Assembly (NCBI GenBank): GCA_031271075.1
Contig: JAISWN010000039.1
Span: forward strand, 1 to 7,756
DNA from: Treponema sp.
GTDB taxonomy: Bacteria > Spirochaetota > Spirochaetia > Treponematales > Breznakiellaceae
Length of the DNA: 7,756 nt
Direction: 5' to 3'
In this document: in pieces, positions 6,327 through 7,756 of the stretch
How positions within the stretch are numbered: position 1 is the stretch's first letter
How the letters are laid out: each line of letters starts with the position of its first letter
Notes under the pieces: model-generated
What the model saw: only the letters and a program-made list of their open reading frames with translations
Told to the model about the DNA's origin: nothing
Databases searched by the model: none
Translations under genes and position numbers: made by a program

Positions 6327-6447
6327 AAGGGGTTGCGGACTTTAGCCCAACGCCTGCCCAGCGAAACGAAATCCCCAGCAGCCTACCGGCCCAGTAGGCC
6401 CGCAGGGCAAAAAGTATATACAGTCCTGTAGTGCGAAGCAACCCCTT
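6327..6447. repeat. Nested inverted repeats in the probable fhs leader
   Basis: AAGGGGTTGC (6327-6336) and GCAACCCCTT (6438-6447) are perfect 10-bp inverted copies 101 nt apart. Near their centre, GCCTAC (6381-6386) and GTAGGC (6394-6399) form a second hairpin with a 7-nt loop. A third pairing joins TTTAGCCC (6341-6348) to GGGCAAAA (6405-6412) with one mismatch. The arrangement could be a folded RNA leader of fhs or a small dispersed element. No known riboswitch was recognised. Confidence 0.5.
6413..6441 (-). promoter_or_regulatory. Weak candidate proximal promoter for fhs
   Basis: On the minus strand TATACT (6418-6413) is preceded by TTGCTT (6441-6436) at a 17-bp spacing. The -10 is good (5 of 6) but the -35 matches only TTG. 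It would give a leader of about 125 nt before fhs. Confidence 0.25.
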
Positions 6448-6505
6448 CTTCACTATTTTCTTTTTAATATTCGTTGTCCAATAATTTTATATATTTTTTA
6501 ATATA

Positions 6506-6531
6506 TATAGCATAATATGTATTTTGCTATA
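6506..6531. promoter_or_regulatory. Dyad TATAGCA-N12-TGCTATA overlapping both promoter candidates
   Basis: TATAGCA (6506-6512) and TGCTATA (6525-6531) are perfect 7-bp inverted copies spaced by 12 nt. The dyad overlaps the -10 of the rightward promoter candidate and the -10 region of the leftward one. Size and position would suit an operator for a dimeric regulator, but no regulator gene is nearby. Confidence 0.3.
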
Positions 6532-6538
6532 ATGTCAA
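6509..6538 (-). promoter_or_regulatory. Candidate distal promoter directed toward fhs
   Basis: A perfect TTGACA lies on the minus strand at 6538-6533. Possible -10 boxes are TATGCT (6514-6509, 18-bp spacer, 4 of 6) or TATTAT (6517-6512, 15-bp spacer, 5 of 6). Transcription from here would give fhs a leader of about 220 nt that includes the nested inverted repeats. Neither spacing is ideal, so confidence is moderate. Confidence 0.35.
6525..6533 (+). promoter_or_regulatory. Extended -10 element (TGCTATAAT) pointing right
   Basis: TGCTATAAT is a perfect extended -10 box on the plus strand. No good -35 lies 17 bp upstream, but extended -10 promoters may not need one. It points into 6540-6630, where I find no convincing protein gene, so any product would be a short RNA. 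The surrounding block is very A+T-rich, where such matches arise by chance. Confidence 0.3.
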
Positions 6539-6578
6539 GAGTTCGCTTTCAGAGAAATTTTATTCGTGCCAAAGGGTC

Positions 6579-6597
6579 GGGCTTGCTCCGCAAGTCC
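6579..6597 (+). other. Small hairpin followed by TTTAAT
   Basis: GGGCTTGC (6579-6586) pairs with GCAAGTCC (6590-6597) around a TCC loop, giving 8 pairs including one G-T. GTTTAAT follows on the plus strand. It could end a short transcript from the extended -10 at 6525, or be part of a dispersed palindrome. The T-run is too short for a firm terminator call. Confidence 0.35.
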
Positions 6598-6632
6598 GTT
6601 TAATACCCCGCCGAAGCGTAAACAGACCTGTT

Positions 6633-6750
6633 GAGACTGTCGGAAAAGTCTTCAAACGGCGCAACAACCACTATATATGGTGTATCTCGTGCCAACCACA
6701 CACTATATATAGTGGCTTAGATCCCTCCGAAACACTTTTTCGACAGCCTC
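6633..6750. mobile_element. MITE-like 118-bp element with terminal inverted repeats
   Basis: The ends GAGACTGTCGGAAAAGTCTT (6633-6652) and, inverted, GAGGCTGTCGAAAAAGTGTT (6750-6731) match at 17 of 20 positions. They have the look of insertion-sequence termini (GAGGCTGTC plus an A-run). GTT lies directly outside each end (6630-6632 and 6751-6753) and may be a 3-bp target duplication. Inside, 6668-6683 and 6700-6715 form a 16-bp stem with one G-T pair and a 16-nt loop; the right arm also contains the 14-bp palindrome CACTATATATAGTG. There is no room for a transposase, so movement would depend on a related IS elsewhere. It ends 21 nt from the stop of the restriction endonuclease gene, and its stem could also form in that gene's 3' RNA. 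Confidence 0.7.
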
Positions 6751-6771
6751 GTTATGTGCAGTACCGCATTG

Positions 6772-7608
6772 TCATATTTTTAATAATGTTTTATTAGAAA
6801 TTTTCTTTTCTATGGCTTCAAGCATTATTTCTAAATCAACACTTTTTTCAGCATTTAATCCTAAACATTCCGCAATCCCAATAGAATTTGTACTCAATCT
6901 TTCCTTTAATTTCAACAACTTGTTATTTTCCCCTTCCAATGAATACGAATGGAATTGCAAACTATCACCTGTCAATGCTGGATTATTGATATCTTTGAAA
7001 TTGAATTCCCTTTTCATATAGTCTAGGAAATTGTCTTGCACAATAAGTACTAAATGCTTTTGTAAATATTCAAATGTACTAATTTTATGATGCAATTGAA
7101 CCAATATTGTTTTGGCAGTCATTTTCCAATTCATACCAAAAGTTCTATCGGATCCATTATTATTTTTATCTAATCCAATATCAAATAGAAATCTTTGTCG
7201 CTCTGTCCATACAGTACCTGTAGTATCTAAAGTCTGAAATTCTATACCAACAAAATCTTTTACTCTATTGTCTTTAACAGAGGCAATTACATAATCAACA
7301 CTTCCACCTGGTATTGACAATTCAGATACAACATGAAGATCGTTACCCGGTTGATGTAGATGCAAAAGATGCATACAATCAATAAATACTTTTCTATTCT
7401 GAAGCAATCGGTTCGGACAAATAATTATTGATTGGGCATTAGTACCATATAATACAGTACACGTTCCTATTGATATTTCAGGCTGACTTTTTCTAACTTT
7501 ATAACATTTTTTATCAGAATATGGACACCATTGTTTTTCAATTATGCCTTTCCAATTTGTAGTTTTGTCATTAGTATTATTACCAAACAATTCTACAACT
7601 TTATACAT
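6772..7608 (-). CDS. NotI-family type II restriction endonuclease
   Basis: The 278-residue protein matches what I know of the NotI family, whose founder cuts the 8-bp site GCGGCCGC and uses a four-cysteine iron site. Near the N-terminus are WCPYSDKKC (27-35), VRKSQPEISIGTC (38-50) and IIICPNRLL (61-69). Cys28, Cys35, Cys50 and Cys64 are thus candidate metal ligands. The nuclease core follows: IPGGSVDY with Asp105, then GIEFQTLDTTGTVWTERQRF (121-140) with Glu123 and Gln125. This is the Asp/Glu-X-Gln version of PD-(D/E)XK that NotI uses (Asp160, Glu182, Gln184 as I recall). It is about 100 residues shorter than NotI (383), so the recognition sequence need not be the same. The ATG at 7608 overlaps the end of the methyltransferase gene by 8 nt, with GAGG (7618-7615) 6 nt before it, so the two are translated together. 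The gene is very A+T-rich compared with fhs, which points to horizontal transfer. No frameshift or missing core residue is seen. Confidence 0.82.
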   Translation of the reverse strand: MYKVVELFGNNTNDKTTNWKGIIEKQWCPYSDKKCYKVRKSQPEISIGTCTVLYGTNAQSIIICPNRLLQNRKVFIDCMHLLHLHQPGNDLHVVSELSIPGGSVDYVIASVKDNRVKDFVGIEFQTLDTTGTVWTERQRFLFDIGLDKNNNGSDRTFGMNWKMTAKTILVQLHHKISTFEYLQKHLVLIVQDNFLDYMKREFNFKDINNPALTGDSLQFHSYSLEGENNKLLKLKERLSTNSIGIAECLGLNAEKSVDLEIMLEAIEKKISNKTLLKI

Positions 7609-7756
7609 TTACAGCCTCAAATAAAACAGGTTCGGAAAATCTCTGATTAGCAATATTAATATATTCTTCCGAAATTTCTATTCCTATTGATTTCCGTCCA
7701 AAAGAATAAGCAACTGCGTTACTTGTCCCTGTTCCAGCAAAGGGATCTAATACAAT
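7601..7756 (-). CDS. DNA methyltransferase (N4-cytosine/N6-adenine, beta class), C-terminal fragment
   Basis: The last 51 codons of a gene that begins beyond the window are visible, ending at TAA (7603-7601). They encode the S-adenosylmethionine-binding motif I, DPFAGTGTSNAVAYSFGRK, followed by SIGIEISEEYINIANQRF with the acidic motif II residue and the Y..IA..R pattern of amino-methyltransferases. Motif I close to the C-terminus means the catalytic DPPY-type motif must lie earlier in the chain, which is the beta-class order. The gene overlaps the NotI-like endonuclease by 8 nt, so it is almost surely its protective partner. If the site contains only G and C, as for NotI, the modified base must be cytosine at N4. 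The catalytic motif and target domain are outside the window. Confidence 0.85.
   Translation of the reverse strand: MVLDPFAGTGTSNAVAYSFGRKSIGIEISEEYINIANQRFSEPVLFEAVNV

Noticed and set aside
4902..6431. A long open frame (509 codons) on the plus strand opposite fhs
   Set aside because: It mirrors fhs codons in G+C-rich DNA, has proline- and glycine-rich low-complexity sequence, resembles no known family, and fhs on the other strand is unmistakable.
6540..6632. A small protein gene after the extended -10 element
   Set aside because: No frame with a start, ribosome site and sensible length is present; only the hairpin at 6579-6597 stands out.
1..7756. Copies of the NotI site GCGGCCGC
   Set aside because: I found none by eye, but about one or fewer is expected by chance in this length, and the enzyme's own site is unknown, so absence says nothing.

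Overview
The window is mostly G+C-rich bacterial chromosome (about 1-3740 and 4510-6280), interrupted by two visibly A+T-rich pieces: one gene at 3745-4491 and the whole right end from about 6450. The G+C-rich genes look like ordinary metabolism and housekeeping of an anaerobe: an acyl-CoA dehydratase activase-type protein, serine O-acetyltransferase, a ClpP-type peptidase, a drug/proton antiporter and formate-tetrahydrofolate ligase. The ClpP variant (GLVASAAA around the catalytic serine) together with the activase and fhs makes me think of a gut spirochaete near Treponema. This is a family-resemblance guess, not proof.

Layout, left to right. 1-690 (+) is the 3' end of the activase-like gene. 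763-1656 (+) is serine acetyltransferase, starting at TTG behind a good ribosome binding site. 1657-1769 is a convergent intergenic region holding a CGGAG-rich imperfect inverted repeat. 1770-2423 (-) is clpP, whose best -10 box puts the transcript start on the A of an internal ATG, predicting a leaderless mRNA. Divergent from it, 2485-3702 (+) is an MFS antiporter preceded by two six-codon reading frames chained to it by ATGA overlaps. 3745-4491 (+) is an A+T-rich GNAT acetyltransferase gene with a 15-bp tandem duplication at each end. 4518-6278 (-) is fhs, convergent with the GNAT gene.

6279-6771 has no protein gene I can support. It holds nested inverted repeats (6327-6447) in the likely fhs leader, an A+T-rich block with overlapping opposed promoter-like elements around a TATAGCA/TGCTATA dyad (6506-6531), a small hairpin (6579-6597) and a 118-bp MITE-like element (6633-6750) with 20-bp terminal inverted repeats and a 16-bp internal stem.

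6772-7756 (-) is a restriction-modification module: the C-terminus of a beta-class N4/N6 DNA methyltransferase, overlapping by 8 nt a NotI-family restriction endonuclease. Its base composition differs strongly from fhs and the rest, so it is probably horizontally acquired.

The most distinctive items are the NotI-like restriction system with its adjacent MITE, the ATGA mini-ORF cascade before the antiporter, the leaderless clpP prediction, and the paired 15-bp duplications around the GNAT gene. I see no clearly new multi-gene system. No tRNA, rRNA or CRISPR array was recognised.
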